Origin: Bacteroidetes bacterium GWF2_43_63
GTDB taxonomy: Bacteria > Bacteroidota > Bacteroidia > Bacteroidales > DTU049
Assembly (NCBI GenBank): GCA_001769275.1
Contig: MEOQ01000039.1
Coordinates: forward strand, 1 to 64,000
Direction of reading: 5' to 3'
DNA length: 64,000 nt
The notes under the pieces are model-generated. The model was given only the letters and a program-made list of their open reading frames with translations, was not told where the DNA came from and searched no databases. A program made the translations under genes and the position numbers. Positions 25,016 to 34,114 of this stretch are shown here, piece after piece. Every line of letters starts with the position of its first letter. Position 1 is the stretch's first letter.

Positions 25016-27070
25016 GTGAAAAAGTTACTACTCATTTTCATAACTATAGGGCTTTGTATTTCAGGTATTTCGCAATCAAAATTACCTGAGATAGATAGTC
25101 TTGAGCGTCTGTTGGAATCAAAAACAGATACCGCACGTGTAAACATAATGTTGCTGATCGGTAAGCAATATCAGCAGAGAGACATGAAAACGGCGGAAGT
25201 ATTCTTTCTTAAATCGCTGGAATTAAGCGATAGTTTGAACTATTCCGAAGGCAAAGCGCAATCACTTAAGCATTTGGCCGACTTAAAAATCGCAACCAGT
25301 GATTATAAGCTGGGCTACACATATATAAATCAGGCAATGGAAGCTTATAAGAGCCTGGGAAGTATGGAAGGCGTGGCGTCGTGTTACCTTAGTTTATCGT
25401 TTATCAACAACCGCATTGCCAATTATCCGGTTGCACTGGAACAAGCTTCGAATTCGCTGATTCTTTTCCGCAAAGCCAATTCACTGGATGGAATGGCGCA
25501 AGCATACAACAATCTTGGGAACATCTATGATAATATGGGCAATTATGAACAATCGCTCAAGTATTATCATAAAACCCTTGAAATTCACAGCTCAGCCAAC
25601 AATAAGCAAGGTTTGGCGCGCGTATATATTAACCTTTCAATTGTTTATAATAAAACAAACCGACCTGATGAAGCTGAAAGTCTGCTAAACAAAGCTATTG
25701 ATATTGGCAAGGAAGCCAATGACATCCGCCTGCTTGCGGTTGCCTATGGTAATATCGGACTGATGCACGATAACGCAGGTGATTATAAAAAAGCACTTGA
25801 GTTCTACACGATGTCGCTCGAACTGAAAACGCAGCTTCAGGACAGGCACAGCATCATGATCTCTGAAATAAATATTGGCAACACCTATTTAAAAATGAAC
25901 CAATTAGAGAATGCCTTACAACATGTAAACAAGGCAATCGAAATCGGTTTAGCTCTGAATGCCAAGCGCGAACTAATTGATGCATATAACATTCAGGCAC
26001 AATTGTATGAAAAGAAAGGCAATTTTGCCAGCGCTTATGCGGCACTCAACCATAGAATTGCACTCAATGATTCAATTTTTGGAACAGACCAACTGAAGAA
26101 TCTGGCAGATGTTGACCGTAAAAACGAGATCAATCAGCTTGAAAGCGAGAATCAGATCCTGCGCCAGCAAAGCATTATAGACCAGCTTAAACTTGAAAAC
26201 AACCGATTTATACGCTATTATTTATTGATAGGTCTCTCTTTTGCCATTGTACTTATTGGATTGCTCATATATCAGTCGGGAGAACGCCGAAAAAGCAGCC
26301 GACGGCTTGACGAGGTGAACAAACAGCTGCTTAAAACCAACAAGCAATTAAAGCGCAGTGAGTCAGAACTGGCTGAATCGAACCGTTCCAAAGATAAATT
26401 CTTTTCTATCATTTCTCACGACCTCCGCAATCCGCTGGCCAGTATGGTGAGTTTTGTCCGGATTATGAAACGCGATTACGCCACGCTGGAGCAATATGAG
26501 CGCGATGCCTTGATTGAGGAATTTGAAAAAATTGTAAACCGGACCGGAAATTTGCTTGAAAACCTTCTGATGTGGTCAAGATCGCAAACAGGCCGACTTA
26601 TTATCACTCCTGAGAACTTCAGCGCCCGCAACGTTCTGGAGGAAAATGCTGAATTTCACGAAACGCTACTCAGAACTAAAAAAATCAGAATCAGTATTTT
26701 AGCTGATAACGATTCAACCGAAATATTTGCCGACAAGAACATGATCAATACCGTCGTCCGCAATTTATTATCTAATTCAATTAAGTTTACCCCCGCTGGC
26801 GGAAAAATTGAATTGGGATATAAGCAATCCGGCAAAAACTGCGTTTTTCATGTAAAAGACAGTGGTATTGGAATTGCGCCAGATAAAGTTCCAAATCTGT
26901 TTTCACTGGGCGAAGTTTACGTTAGAACCGGCACCGCCAATGAAAAAGGGAGTGGACTTGGACTTGTTCTCTGCAAGGAGTTCGTTGAGAAGAACCATGG
27001 GGAAATTTGGCTTGAAAGCGTTCCCAATGAAGGGACTACCTTCTATTTCTCAGTGCCGGTTGCTTCCTGA
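25016..27070 (+). CDS. TPR-containing sensor histidine kinase
   Basis: A membrane sensor kinase of the Bacteroidota TPR-HK type. The start is GTG, followed by a signal peptide (LLLIFITIGLCISGISQ). About eight tetratricopeptide units span residues 40-380 (typical phrases YNNLGNIYDNMGNYEQSL, YGNIGLMHDNAGDYKKAL) and lie in the periplasm. One transmembrane helix sits near 400-420, followed by a coiled coil. The dimerisation domain has SHDLRNPL with His468. The ATPase domain has VRNLLSNSIKFTP (N box), DSGIGI (G1) and GSGLGL (G2). There is no receiver domain and no adjacent response regulator, so its partner is elsewhere. The 3' end overlaps the convergent membrane protein gene by 28 bases. Confidence 0.93.
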   Translation: MKKLLLIFITIGLCISGISQSKLPEIDSLERLLESKTDTARVNIMLLIGKQYQQRDMKTAEVFFLKSLELSDSLNYSEGKAQSLKHLADLKIATSDYKLGYTYINQAMEAYKSLGSMEGVASCYLSLSFINNRIANYPVALEQASNSLILFRKANSLDGMAQAYNNLGNIYDNMGNYEQSLKYYHKTLEIHSSANNKQGLARVYINLSIVYNKTNRPDEAESLLNKAIDIGKEANDIRLLAVAYGNIGLMHDNAGDYKKALEFYTMSLELKTQLQDRHSIMISEINIGNTYLKMNQLENALQHVNKAIEIGLALNAKRELIDAYNIQAQLYEKKGNFASAYAALNHRIALNDSIFGTDQLKNLADVDRKNEINQLESENQILRQQSIIDQLKLENNRFIRYYLLIGLSFAIVLIGLLIYQSGERRKSSRRLDEVNKQLLKTNKQLKRSESELAESNRSKDKFFSIISHDLRNPLASMVSFVRIMKRDYATLEQYERDALIEEFEKIVNRTGNLLENLLMWSRSQTGRLIITPENFSARNVLEENAEFHETLLRTKKIRISILADNDSTEIFADKNMINTVVRNLLSNSIKFTPAGGKIELGYKQSGKNCVFHVKDSGIGIAPDKVPNLFSLGEVYVRTGTANEKGSGLGLVLCKEFVEKNHGEIWLESVPNEGTTFYFSVPVAS

Positions 27071-27504
27071 TTTTCAGCCGAGTCCATCTGTGAAATATAC
27101 AATGAATATGCACCAATAAATGCAATGGTGAAAATCATATCGGGTAGATCGGTGAAAAATACTACCACTGGAATCTGATTCCACATCAAATAAGGTATTA
27201 TCAGTAAAATTAATTGCGCTGAAGTGTACATGTAATATCCGGCTTTGCGGAGTTGGAATATCTTTAATGCTCCTACAAAAGAAACTCCGTACAAAAGGAC
27301 CTTTACATAAGGATAAAGAAAATGAGCACCAACAGTAAGCGAATAAATGGATGCATATCCCGGAATACGGGCAAACATCCTTATCATTTCCACATCAATG
27401 ATGCTGAGTATTCCAATCAGCACACCCAGCAATCCGCCACCCATAGACAGAATGCACAATCCCGCCAGTATTAATGATCTTTTTCTTTTTGCCATGTCTT
27501 TCAT
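27043..27504 (-). CDS. Small integral membrane protein, function unknown
   Basis: The start is taken at MKDMAKRKRSL, because a TAATTTTG box lies 12 bases upstream; Met at 27495 is an alternative. The protein of about 153 residues has four hydrophobic segments: LILAGLCILSMGGGLLGVLIG; the stretch near LYPYVKVLLYGVSFVGAL; YTSAQLILLIIPYLMW; and DMIFTIAFIGAYSLYI. A basic N-terminus faces the cytoplasm. No family was recognised. It is divergent from doxX and convergent with the histidine kinase. Confidence 0.65.
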   Translation of the reverse strand: MKDMAKRKRSLILAGLCILSMGGGLLGVLIGILSIIDVEMIRMFARIPGYASIYSLTVGAHFLYPYVKVLLYGVSFVGALKIFQLRKAGYYMYTSAQLILLIIPYLMWNQIPVVVFFTDLPDMIFTIAFIGAYSLYISQMDSAENQEATGTEK

Positions 27505-27515
27505 ATTGAGGGTAT

Positions 27516-27523
27516 CAAAATTA
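27516..27523 (-). promoter_or_regulatory. -7 promoter box (TAATTTTG)
   Basis: TAnnTTTG match on minus just upstream of the small membrane protein gene, implying a very short leader. Confidence 0.5.
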
Positions 27524-27611
27524 TTATTTCTTTTTGAATTGAGTACAACTAAATATAAAATGCCAGAGGTGATATTAAGCATGTTCATTTGCAAACAGCA
27601 ATTCCCGGGTG

Positions 27612-27619
27612 TATTTTTG
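27612..27619 (+). promoter_or_regulatory. -7 promoter box (TATTTTTG) for doxX
   Basis: TAnnTTTG match about 14-20 bases upstream of the two candidate ATG codons at 27633 and 27639. Confidence 0.5.
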
Positions 27620-27632
27620 GTATTCAATTAAA

Positions 27633-28097
27633 ATGACTATGAAAAAACTGTTTAGCACCTCCCCTCTCTTTTGCAACGACATCGCCGCAATATTCCCAAG
27701 AGTTATACTAGCACTTGTTTTTATGTTTCACGGCGGACAGAAAATGTTCGGATGGTTTGGCGGCGGCGGTCTTGAAGCCACCGCTGCATTTATGAATATT
27801 AATCTAGACATCCCTGTTTTTCTTGGATATGCTGCTGCCCTCGCCGAGTTTTTCGGCGCTGTATTCATATTACTTGGACTTTTCACAAGGCTTAGTGCTT
27901 TTGTACTTGGTTCAACAATGCTTGTAGCAATTGTCACCGTGCATCCTGATGCGTTTCTGCTTGCCGAAGGAGGTATGGAATACACACTTACTTTGCTTTT
28001 CATGTCGGTAGTGGCCTTCATTCTGGGCCCTGGAAAAATCAGCCTCGACGCGGTTCTTTTTAAAAAATGTATAACCAACGAGAAGTGTCATAAATAA
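27633..28097 (+). CDS. DoxX family membrane protein
   Basis: A DoxX-type protein, a small inner-membrane family linked to quinone redox or thiol stress in other organisms; the exact activity is unknown. It has four hydrophobic segments. The family motif FPRVILALVFMFHGGQKMFGWFGGGG appears in the first (quoted here in two parts: FPRVILALVFMFHGG, then QKMFGWFGGGG). Later marks are AALAEFFGAVFILLGLFTRL and the HPDAF loop followed by GGMEYTLTLL. Start at 27633 (MTM) or 27639 (MKK); the promoter box excludes the longer frame. A terminator follows. Confidence 0.9.
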   Translation: MTMKKLFSTSPLFCNDIAAIFPRVILALVFMFHGGQKMFGWFGGGGLEATAAFMNINLDIPVFLGYAAALAEFFGAVFILLGLFTRLSAFVLGSTMLVAIVTVHPDAFLLAEGGMEYTLTLLFMSVVAFILGPGKISLDAVLFKKCITNEKCHK

Positions 28098-28121
28098 ATT
28101 GAGACATAATCCATATTTCAG

Positions 28122-28159
28122 GCAGCCGGATTTGCATTTTTTTTGTCCGGCTGCTTTTT
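28122..28159 (+). terminator. Rho-independent terminator of doxX
   Basis: GCAGCCGGA pairs with TCCGGCTGC (28122-28130 and 28146-28154), followed by TTTTTG. Confidence 0.8.
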
Positions 28160-28175
28160 GATTTTAAATAATCCG

Positions 28176-28183
28176 TATCTTTG
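28176..28183 (+). promoter_or_regulatory. -7 promoter box (TATCTTTG) for tRNA-His
   Basis: Consensus box 12 bases before the tRNA 5' end. Confidence 0.65.
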
Positions 28184-28195
28184 CACTCCCAAAAT

Positions 28196-28270
28196 GGTGA
28201 AATTAGCTCAGTCGGTTAGAGCATCAGATTGTGGTTCTGAGGGTCGTGGGTTCGAATCCCATATTTCACC
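28196..28270 (+). tRNA. tRNA-His (anticodon GTG)
   Basis: Full cloverleaf. The acceptor GTGAAAT pairs with ATTTCAC. The D arm is GCTC/GAGC. The anticodon stem TCAGA/TCTGA surrounds loop TTGTGGT with anticodon GTG. The T arm is GTGGG/CCCAT with loop TTCGAAT. The extra 5' G at 28196 faces C73 at 28270, the G-1:C73 identity pair specific to tRNA-His, so the -1 G is gene-encoded. CCA is not encoded. It has its own promoter box and terminator. Confidence 0.97.
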
Positions 28271-28272
28271 CT

Positions 28273-28300
28273 AAAATCCGTCCGAAAGGCGGATTTTTTT
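28273..28300 (+). terminator. Terminator of tRNA-His
   Basis: AAATCCG(T)CC - GAAA - GGCGGATTT followed by a T-run, a few bases after the tRNA. Confidence 0.8.
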
Positions 28301-28340
28301 TTATAAAACCACCATCCTTATACAATTGTTGCAGCCCCGG

Positions 28341-29150
28341 CTATTCTGCATCCATTGGTTTGTCTTTGTTGTCGCGCCGGGTTCGCATTAATTCCTTCTG
28401 ACTGGCCAGATAATCCTGAAAGTCTTTCTCTTTTGCTTTTTCGATATTTCGAAGCCATTTATGACGTCTCACAAAAGGAGATCTGCGCTGAGCCTTGTTG
28501 ATGAACAAAACTGCAAATACCAGACAAGCAAAAAGGAATCCGAATGAAATATACATAAAATCCGCCGGCATCCACCAGGCAAGCAGAAAGAAGTCGTAGA
28601 TGCCATGTGCAATAACGGCCAATCCAAGCCCCAGAAGAACCAGCCATTTTCTCTGCTTAAGGTAGGTGAATTTTGCCTGCCCCATGAAATAACCCATGAA
28701 CACTGCAAAAACAAAATGGGCGGGAACTGCCGTAAGCGATCTCACAATCGCGGTTGTATAGACATTGTTGGCACCCAGCAAGTAAATAAAGGATTCAGTA
28801 AATGCAAATCCCAATGACAACATTACTGCATAAACAATTCCATTGATGGGCTCTGAAAAGAAACGCTTCCGGTAAAAAACTATTCTCAGGATGGCAAATT
28901 TGCAGAGCTCTTCGGTTAAAGCAACTACCAGAAAAGCATTTATCGCCAGCGAACCGAAATTGGGGCTTATTCCAAGACCGGCTCGTTCTTCAAGCATGCG
29001 CTCAATGAATATGGCCGGAACAATTGACAGACAACCGGCACCAAATGCGATCAGCAGCCAGATTAAAGGTTCCCGGTAGTATTTGTCTTTCAGATAGATA
29101 AACAAACCTAAAGCAAATACAGGAGCCAATGCCAGAGAAACAATAAGCAT
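28341..29150 (-). CDS. PrsW-family intramembrane glutamic protease
   Basis: A multi-pass membrane protease of the PrsW/CPBP type, which in Bacillus cleaves an anti-sigma factor; the substrate here is unknown. The start is taken at the Met of MLIVSLALAP, because the -7 box at 29175-29182 would lie inside the longer frame. Expected motifs are present: LKDKYYREP after the first helix, TEELCKF (catalytic EE), GFAFTESF, AVPAHFVFAVFMG and AHGIYDF. There are about seven helices, then a charged cytoplasmic tail (KAKEKDFQDYLASQKELM). No obvious anti-sigma factor is nearby. It is divergent from the cupin gene. Confidence 0.9.
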   Translation of the reverse strand: MLIVSLALAPVFALGLFIYLKDKYYREPLIWLLIAFGAGCLSIVPAIFIERMLEERAGLGISPNFGSLAINAFLVVALTEELCKFAILRIVFYRKRFFSEPINGIVYAVMLSLGFAFTESFIYLLGANNVYTTAIVRSLTAVPAHFVFAVFMGYFMGQAKFTYLKQRKWLVLLGLGLAVIAHGIYDFFLLAWWMPADFMYISFGFLFACLVFAVLFINKAQRRSPFVRRHKWLRNIEKAKEKDFQDYLASQKELMRTRRDNKDKPMDAE

Positions 29151-29174
29151 AAAACTGAATTTCGTAACTTTACG

Positions 29175-29182
29175 CAAAAATA
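29175..29182 (-). promoter_or_regulatory. -7 promoter box (TATTTTTG) for prsW
   Basis: Consensus box followed by C on minus, 25 bases upstream of the start at 29150. A weak plus-strand box (TAACTTTA at 29165) overlaps, for the divergent cupin gene. Confidence 0.6.
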
Positions 29183-29196
29183 GTCCCAAAATCGTT

Positions 29197-29472
29197 ATGT
29201 CAACAATTCACAGCGAAAAAATCAATTATAACGAAGCTGAAAAGCGAGAAATAACCACCTGGCCAGTATGGGAAAAAGAACCATCCCGGTTTCCGGCATC
29301 GTACGATTCAATGGAAGAGTGCTATATTCTGGAAGGAGAATTCGTTGTGGAGACCGGAAACGTGAGATTCAGCTTCGGGCCCGGAGATTTCGTGGTTTTC
29401 CCGAAAGGGCTTGAATGCGTCTGGGACATTAAAACAAAAGTCAGAAAACATTACAATTTTCCACAACAATGA
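29197..29472 (+). CDS. Small cupin-domain protein
   Basis: A 91-residue single-domain cupin of the DUF861/EutQ-like type. The beta-barrel marks are EECYILEGEFVVETG and FGPGDFVVFPKGLECVWDI, with Trp residues lining the pocket. It has few histidines at the usual metal sites, so it may bind a small molecule without metal or be non-enzymatic. It overlaps the following gene by four bases (ATGA), implying translational coupling with the DUF2027/Smr protein. Confidence 0.88.
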   Translation: MSTIHSEKINYNEAEKREITTWPVWEKEPSRFPASYDSMEECYILEGEFVVETGNVRFSFGPGDFVVFPKGLECVWDIKTKVRKHYNFPQQ

Positions 29473-30572
29473 AAATATTTCACGCAGGCGACAAAGTTCG
29501 CTTTATTTCATCCAAAGGCAGCGGAATAGTCACATCCGTAAAAAACAACATCGTTTCCGTTCTCATCGAAGATGGTTTTGAAATCCCTGTCGAAGCTTCG
29601 GATCTGGTTGTTATTGAACCTCAGGAAGGCAATAAAAACCCCTTTTTGAAAAAAGATGAATTCACTAAATTACAGGCCAGCAATAAATCAAAAAACGCTG
29701 TTGAACAAAAATCAAAAGAACAGGATTTAGCCTCAGATCAGGTCAGTAGTGATGTGGATGCTGACAAAAAAAACAGGCATGGCAAAAGCCGGACTGAAAC
29801 GATAATTAACGGGGTTTATCTTGCTTTCATGCCTGAAAATCAGGAGGTTCTGATTTCCGGAAACATGGACGTTTACCTTATCAACTATAGCAAATGGCAG
29901 GTAGCCTTTCACATTCTGAAGGCCGATCCCAGCAAAGGATTTGAGAGCATTGCTACCGGACTTATGGAAAAAGGAGATGCCACAATCATCGAAAGTTTGT
30001 CTGAATACGATCTTAAGAACTGGAGCCGGCTTCGCTTGCAATTGCATTGCTTCGATTCAAAAAATGGACAATTATTTGATTCTGAACTTATTGACCTCGA
30101 AATAAAGACATCAAAATTCATTAAAGAGGATATCTATGATGAAAATCCTTTTTTCGATGAGCTTGCTCATGTGATTTTTGTGCATGATTTATCACATCCA
30201 CCTTTGTATAACAGCACGCCAACCACAAATACTGAAATCTCAGAAAAGAAGACCAGCTCTGTCATAGACCGCTATATGATTGACAGATCCAATGCTGAAG
30301 TTGATTTGCATATTGAAAAGCTGCGCAGCGATCATAAAACCATGCGAAAAGACGATATTATGCCAATTCAGATCGCGTTTTTCCGCCAGTGTCTCGAAGC
30401 AGCCATCGCAAAAAAACTAGCTCGGATTGTATTCATTCATGGTGTAGGGGTTGGCCTTCTGAAAAAAGAACTGACCGATATTTTGAAGACCTATGCCGAT
30501 CTGGAATTCGAAGACGCAAGTATTCTGAAGTACGGAATTGGTGCCACGGAAGTCCGTTTTGTCAGGCATTGA
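29469..30572 (+). CDS. DUF2027 and Smr domain protein
   Basis: The N-terminal 60 residues form a small SH3-like domain (GDKVRFISSKGSGIVTSV, then EIPVEASDLVVIEP). After a charged linker comes a DUF2027 beta domain (about 110-250). The C-terminal 85 residues are a Smr domain (VDLHIEKL near 278, FIHGVGVGLLKKEL near 325). Smr domains bind branched nucleic acid and often nick it. The HGVG motif here is a variant of the usual HGxG and still has the His. Its role is probably RNA or DNA surveillance, but no phenotype is known to me. It overlaps the cupin gene by four bases. Confidence 0.87.
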   Translation: MKIFHAGDKVRFISSKGSGIVTSVKNNIVSVLIEDGFEIPVEASDLVVIEPQEGNKNPFLKKDEFTKLQASNKSKNAVEQKSKEQDLASDQVSSDVDADKKNRHGKSRTETIINGVYLAFMPENQEVLISGNMDVYLINYSKWQVAFHILKADPSKGFESIATGLMEKGDATIIESLSEYDLKNWSRLRLQLHCFDSKNGQLFDSELIDLEIKTSKFIKEDIYDENPFFDELAHVIFVHDLSHPPLYNSTPTTNTEISEKKTSSVIDRYMIDRSNAEVDLHIEKLRSDHKTMRKDDIMPIQIAFFRQCLEAAIAKKLARIVFIHGVGVGLLKKELTDILKTYADLEFEDASILKYGIGATEVRFVRH

Positions 30573-30636
30573 TGTAATCCCATTAATCGATTTTCGCAAC
30601 AAAATAAAACCAAATCTCTTTCTTTGCGATAGAGGC

Positions 30637-30729
30637 CAACCTCAATGCGTAGCGGACAGCGAGCTCCGTGCAATGACTTACTTATATTTTCACAACGCAG
30701 AGAGCTCGCTCCGCGAGGCACTCAGGTTG
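30637..30729. repeat. Long imperfect inverted repeat (stem-loop)
   Basis: The left arm 30637-30666 and right arm 30702-30729 pair with about four mismatches and a two-base bulge; the innermost GAGCTC and outermost CAACCT/AGGTTG ends match perfectly. A 35-base AT-rich loop sits between. It lies in the 280-base gene-free gap before the MMPL transporter. There is no T-run at either end, so it is not a simple terminator. Confidence 0.65.
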
Positions 30730-30852
30730 TGGAAATGCTTCTGGTCGAATTCAACAAGGTATAGGTTGATAATCTTTACGGAAAATTCACCCCATTTATA
30801 ATGTCTATTCCATATTTTGTGCGTAATTTCGGCGTCTGAAATTTAGTTAGGT

Positions 30853-33237
30853 ATGTGGAACAGAATCGTTGGTTACATTCTCAGAAGAAGAGCGCTCAAT
30901 CTTACTATTATAGGCCTGTTAACCGTATTCATGGCCTATCAGGCTTCAAAAGTCGAAATGTCCTATGAATATGCTCAGATGCTTCCATTGTCGGACAGCA
31001 CCAGCATTATCTATCAGGATTTCAAAAAACAGTTCGAAGAAGATGGAAGTGTGCTGTTTGTCGGTATAAAAGATGATAAACTTAAACAACTGGACGTTTT
31101 CAATGCGTGGTGCGATCTGTCACACGATCTGAAGAACATTAAAGGGGTTGGCGAGGTGATGTCGATTGCCAATTGTCTTGATCTTCAAAAAGATACGGCA
31201 GCAAAGAAATTTAAATTAGTTAAGCTGTTTGAGAAAAATCCTGCATCGCAGGCCGAGCTGGACAGCATTCTGGCCAAAGCCTATTCCCTGCCCTTCTACG
31301 ACGAGATGCTGTTTAGCAAGAAAAACGGTACTAACGTGATGATGGTGTACATCGACAAGAAAGTTCTGAACAGCAAGGAAAGAGAAAATGTGCTTGAAGA
31401 TATAAAAGCACCCATTGTTGAATTCGGACTGAAGCATGATATTGAGATGCATTTCTCGGGTATGCCATACATCAGAACGTCGATATCCAAACTGGTACAG
31501 CAGGAACTCAAAATATTCATTATCCTCGCTCTTATAGTGGCATCGATCATTCTGCTTGTGTTTTTTCGTTCGTTTAAAGCACTTGTGTTTTCAATCACGG
31601 TAGTCATCATTGGTGTGATATGGGCCATGGGATCTATGGTCTTGTTTGGCTTCAACATAACAATTCTTTCGGGGGTAATACCTCCAATTCTTATCATTAT
31701 CGGAATTGAGAATTGTATTTATCTGATTACCAAATATCACTACGAATTTGCCCAGCACGGTAATCAGGCAAAATCACTTTCCAGAGTTGTTCAACGCGTC
31801 GGTTTTGCGACTTTGCTAACCAATGCTACAACAGCTGTTGGTTTCGGGTCGTTTATGGTCACCTCCAATCCGATTATGGTTGAATTCGGAATCATCGCCT
31901 GTGTGAGTATCCTGCTGGAATTTCTTTTCACATTGATACTCATCCCAACCATGTACAGTTTGTTCCCCCCACCAAAGGGCAGACATATAAAACACCTGGA
32001 CTTTACCTGGATGAACGGAATTACACGATTTGTGCTTAATACTGTTCAGTACCAGCGCAGAGTTGTACTTGTTGTTGTGGTCATTTTGCTGGGCGCAGCT
32101 ACCTATGGTGTAACGCAGATTGAAAACAAAGGCAGCGTTGTAGATGATATTCCAAAAGGCGATAAACTGTACACCGATATGCTGTTTTTCGAAGAAAATA
32201 TGGGTGGCGTTCTTCCGCTGGAAGTGACCATTGATACAAGAAAAAACAAAGGCGTTCTGAATCTGAATACGCTGAGAAAAATAGATCAGTTTCAGAACGA
32301 ACTAAAGGAAATTCCGGCCATATCGAAACCGTTGTCGGTTGTTGAAATAGTGAAATTTGCAAAACAGTCGTTTTTTAACGGAAAACCGGATATGTACAGC
32401 CTGCCGAACGACAATGAAAAGGCGTTTATTTTGAGCTACTTGCCTGATTTTGACGACAATAAAGGTGGCAAATCCAACAGCATTCTCACTAATTTCATCG
32501 ACACCAACTATCAGGTTGCCCGCATCAGCCTGCGCTTGAAAAATGTTTATACGCCTGAAATCAAACAAATAAAAGATAGCCTTGAAACCAAGCTGTCCAG
32601 AATATTCCCGGCTGAGAAGTATAAAACCGTTGTGACCGGCTCCGCCGTAGTGTTTGAAAAAGGTAGTAATTATCTGGTCTCTAATCTTTATGGCAGCCTT
32701 GCATTGGCTGTTGTTATCATTGCGGGGTTGATTTATCTGCTGTTTAGCAATGTGAAAATGGTGTTTATAGCCATGGCGACCAATCTCATTCCGCTTTTTG
32801 TTACCGCCGGCCTTATGGGATTTTTGAATATCGACTTAAAGCCATCAACAATCATTATTTACAGCATTGCGCTTGGAATTGCAGTCGATGCCGCCATTCA
32901 GTTCCTGTCCAGATACAGGCACCAGCTAAAGATTTCGGATTGGAATATCAAAGAAAGTGTGCTGCATGCATTGCGCGAAACAACCAATGGGATGGTATTT
33001 TCAGGGATTGTGCTTGTGCTTGGTTTTGGTGTTTTTGTTTTCTCCCGCTTCGGTGGCACAGCAAGCCTTGGATATCTGATCGGTTTCACTTTGCTCGTTG
33101 CACTTTTCAGCAATCTGATCATTCTGCCTTCGCTAATTTTGTATATGGACAAACTCATAAAAAACAAAGAGGCCAGCAAGCCGCTTTTCGAGGTTGACGA
33201 AGATGATGAAGAAGGTGATTCCTCCAGAATTTTATAA
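30853..33237 (+). CDS. RND-superfamily (MMPL-type) transporter
   Basis: An inner-membrane exporter-like protein of 794 residues with the duplicated RND plan: TM1 (LNLTIIGLLTVFMAYQ), a large periplasmic domain, five helices (IFIILALIVASIILLVF, then the GIENCIYLITKYHYEF motif), a second TM7 near 395-415, a second periplasmic domain and a final helix bundle with IYSIALGIAVDAAIQFLSRYRH. The polar pair in the middle helix (AVDAAIQF) fits proton coupling. The length and single-subunit form suggest an MMPL/Patched-like lipid or sterol-type exporter. An acidic cytoplasmic tail follows. No MFP/OMF partners. RmlA starts 13 bases downstream, so it may share a transcript with cell-envelope sugar genes. 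Confidence 0.88.
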   Translation: MWNRIVGYILRRRALNLTIIGLLTVFMAYQASKVEMSYEYAQMLPLSDSTSIIYQDFKKQFEEDGSVLFVGIKDDKLKQLDVFNAWCDLSHDLKNIKGVGEVMSIANCLDLQKDTAAKKFKLVKLFEKNPASQAELDSILAKAYSLPFYDEMLFSKKNGTNVMMVYIDKKVLNSKERENVLEDIKAPIVEFGLKHDIEMHFSGMPYIRTSISKLVQQELKIFIILALIVASIILLVFFRSFKALVFSITVVIIGVIWAMGSMVLFGFNITILSGVIPPILIIIGIENCIYLITKYHYEFAQHGNQAKSLSRVVQRVGFATLLTNATTAVGFGSFMVTSNPIMVEFGIIACVSILLEFLFTLILIPTMYSLFPPPKGRHIKHLDFTWMNGITRFVLNTVQYQRRVVLVVVVILLGAATYGVTQIENKGSVVDDIPKGDKLYTDMLFFEENMGGVLPLEVTIDTRKNKGVLNLNTLRKIDQFQNELKEIPAISKPLSVVEIVKFAKQSFFNGKPDMYSLPNDNEKAFILSYLPDFDDNKGGKSNSILTNFIDTNYQVARISLRLKNVYTPEIKQIKDSLETKLSRIFPAEKYKTVVTGSAVVFEKGSNYLVSNLYGSLALAVVIIAGLIYLLFSNVKMVFIAMATNLIPLFVTAGLMGFLNIDLKPSTIIIYSIALGIAVDAAIQFLSRYRHQLKISDWNIKESVLHALRETTNGMVFSGIVLVLGFGVFVFSRFGGTASLGYLIGFTLLVALFSNLIILPSLILYMDKLIKNKEASKPLFEVDEDDEEGDSSRIL

Positions 33238-33250
33238 ATAAAAAAACTTT

Positions 33251-34114
33251 ATGAAAGGCATTATTCTCGCCGGGGGATCCGGTACACGACTTTATCCAAT
33301 CACCATGGCCATGAGCAAGCAGCTGATGCCCATTTATGATAAACCGATGATTTACTATCCGCTGTCAGTGCTCATGATGGCCGGAATACGCGATATTCTC
33401 ATCATTTCAACGCCGCACGATCTGCCGCATTTTAAGCATCTGCTTGGTGATGGCACCCGACTCGGCTGTAATTTCACTTATGTCGAGCAACAGGTTCCAA
33501 ACGGTCTGGCGCAAGCTTTCGTTCTCGGAGAGCAATTTATCGGCACCGACAATGTTTCTCTCATCCTGGGCGATAATATTTTTTATTCTTCGGGTCTTCA
33601 CGAAAAGCTCCGCCGAATGAAAAAACCGGATGGGGGAATCGTTTTCGCCTATCACGTGAGCGATCCCGAACGATACGGTGTTGTGGAATTCGACTCAAGC
33701 ATGAAGGCCATAAGCATTGAGGAAAAGCCAGAAAAACCAAAATCAAACTTTGCAGTACCTGGCTTGTATTTCTACGATAACAGTGTGGTGGATGTAGCCA
33801 GAAATCTGGCCCCCAGCGCTCGTGGCGAATACGAAATTACTGACGTAAACAAGCATTACCTACAAAACGGGAAACTGAGTGTCGAAGTACTAAGTCGTGG
33901 CACAGCATGGCTCGATACCGGAACATTTTCTTCGTTGTTGCAGGCCAGTCAATTTGTAGAGGTCATCGAAAGCCGACAGGGATTGAAAATCGGCTGTATC
34001 GAAGAAATTGCCTACACCGAAGGTTTTATCGATAAGGCTCAACTTGAAAAAGTCGCTCAGCCACTGCTGAAAAGTGGTTATGGTCAATATTTATTATCCT
34101 TATTGCAGAAATAA
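33251..34114 (+). CDS. rfbA: Glucose-1-phosphate thymidylyltransferase
   Basis: Makes dTDP-glucose from dTTP and glucose-1-phosphate, the first step to dTDP-sugars for surface polysaccharide. Nucleotidyltransferase motif GGSGTRLYP at residues 8-16 with [12 protein letters not shown] following (Lys and Asp active residues), then [10 protein letters not shown] and the [11 protein letters not shown] sugar-binding region, and GTAWLDTGT near 219-227. The length of 287 matches RmlA. The stop codon overlaps the start of the epimerase gene by one base. Other rml genes are not in the window. Confidence 0.95.
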   Translation: MKGIILAGGSGTRLYPITMAMSKQLMPIYDKPMIYYPLSVLMMAGIRDILIISTPHDLPHFKHLLGDGTRLGCNFTYVEQQVPNGLAQAFVLGEQFIGTDNVSLILGDNIFYSSGLHEKLRRMKKPDGGIVFAYHVSDPERYGVVEFDSSMKAISIEEKPEKPKSNFAVPGLYFYDNSVVDVARNLAPSARGEYEITDVNKHYLQNGKLSVEVLSRGTAWLDTGTFSSLLQASQFVEVIESRQGLKIGCIEEIAYTEGFIDKAQLEKVAQPLLKSGYGQYLLSLLQK

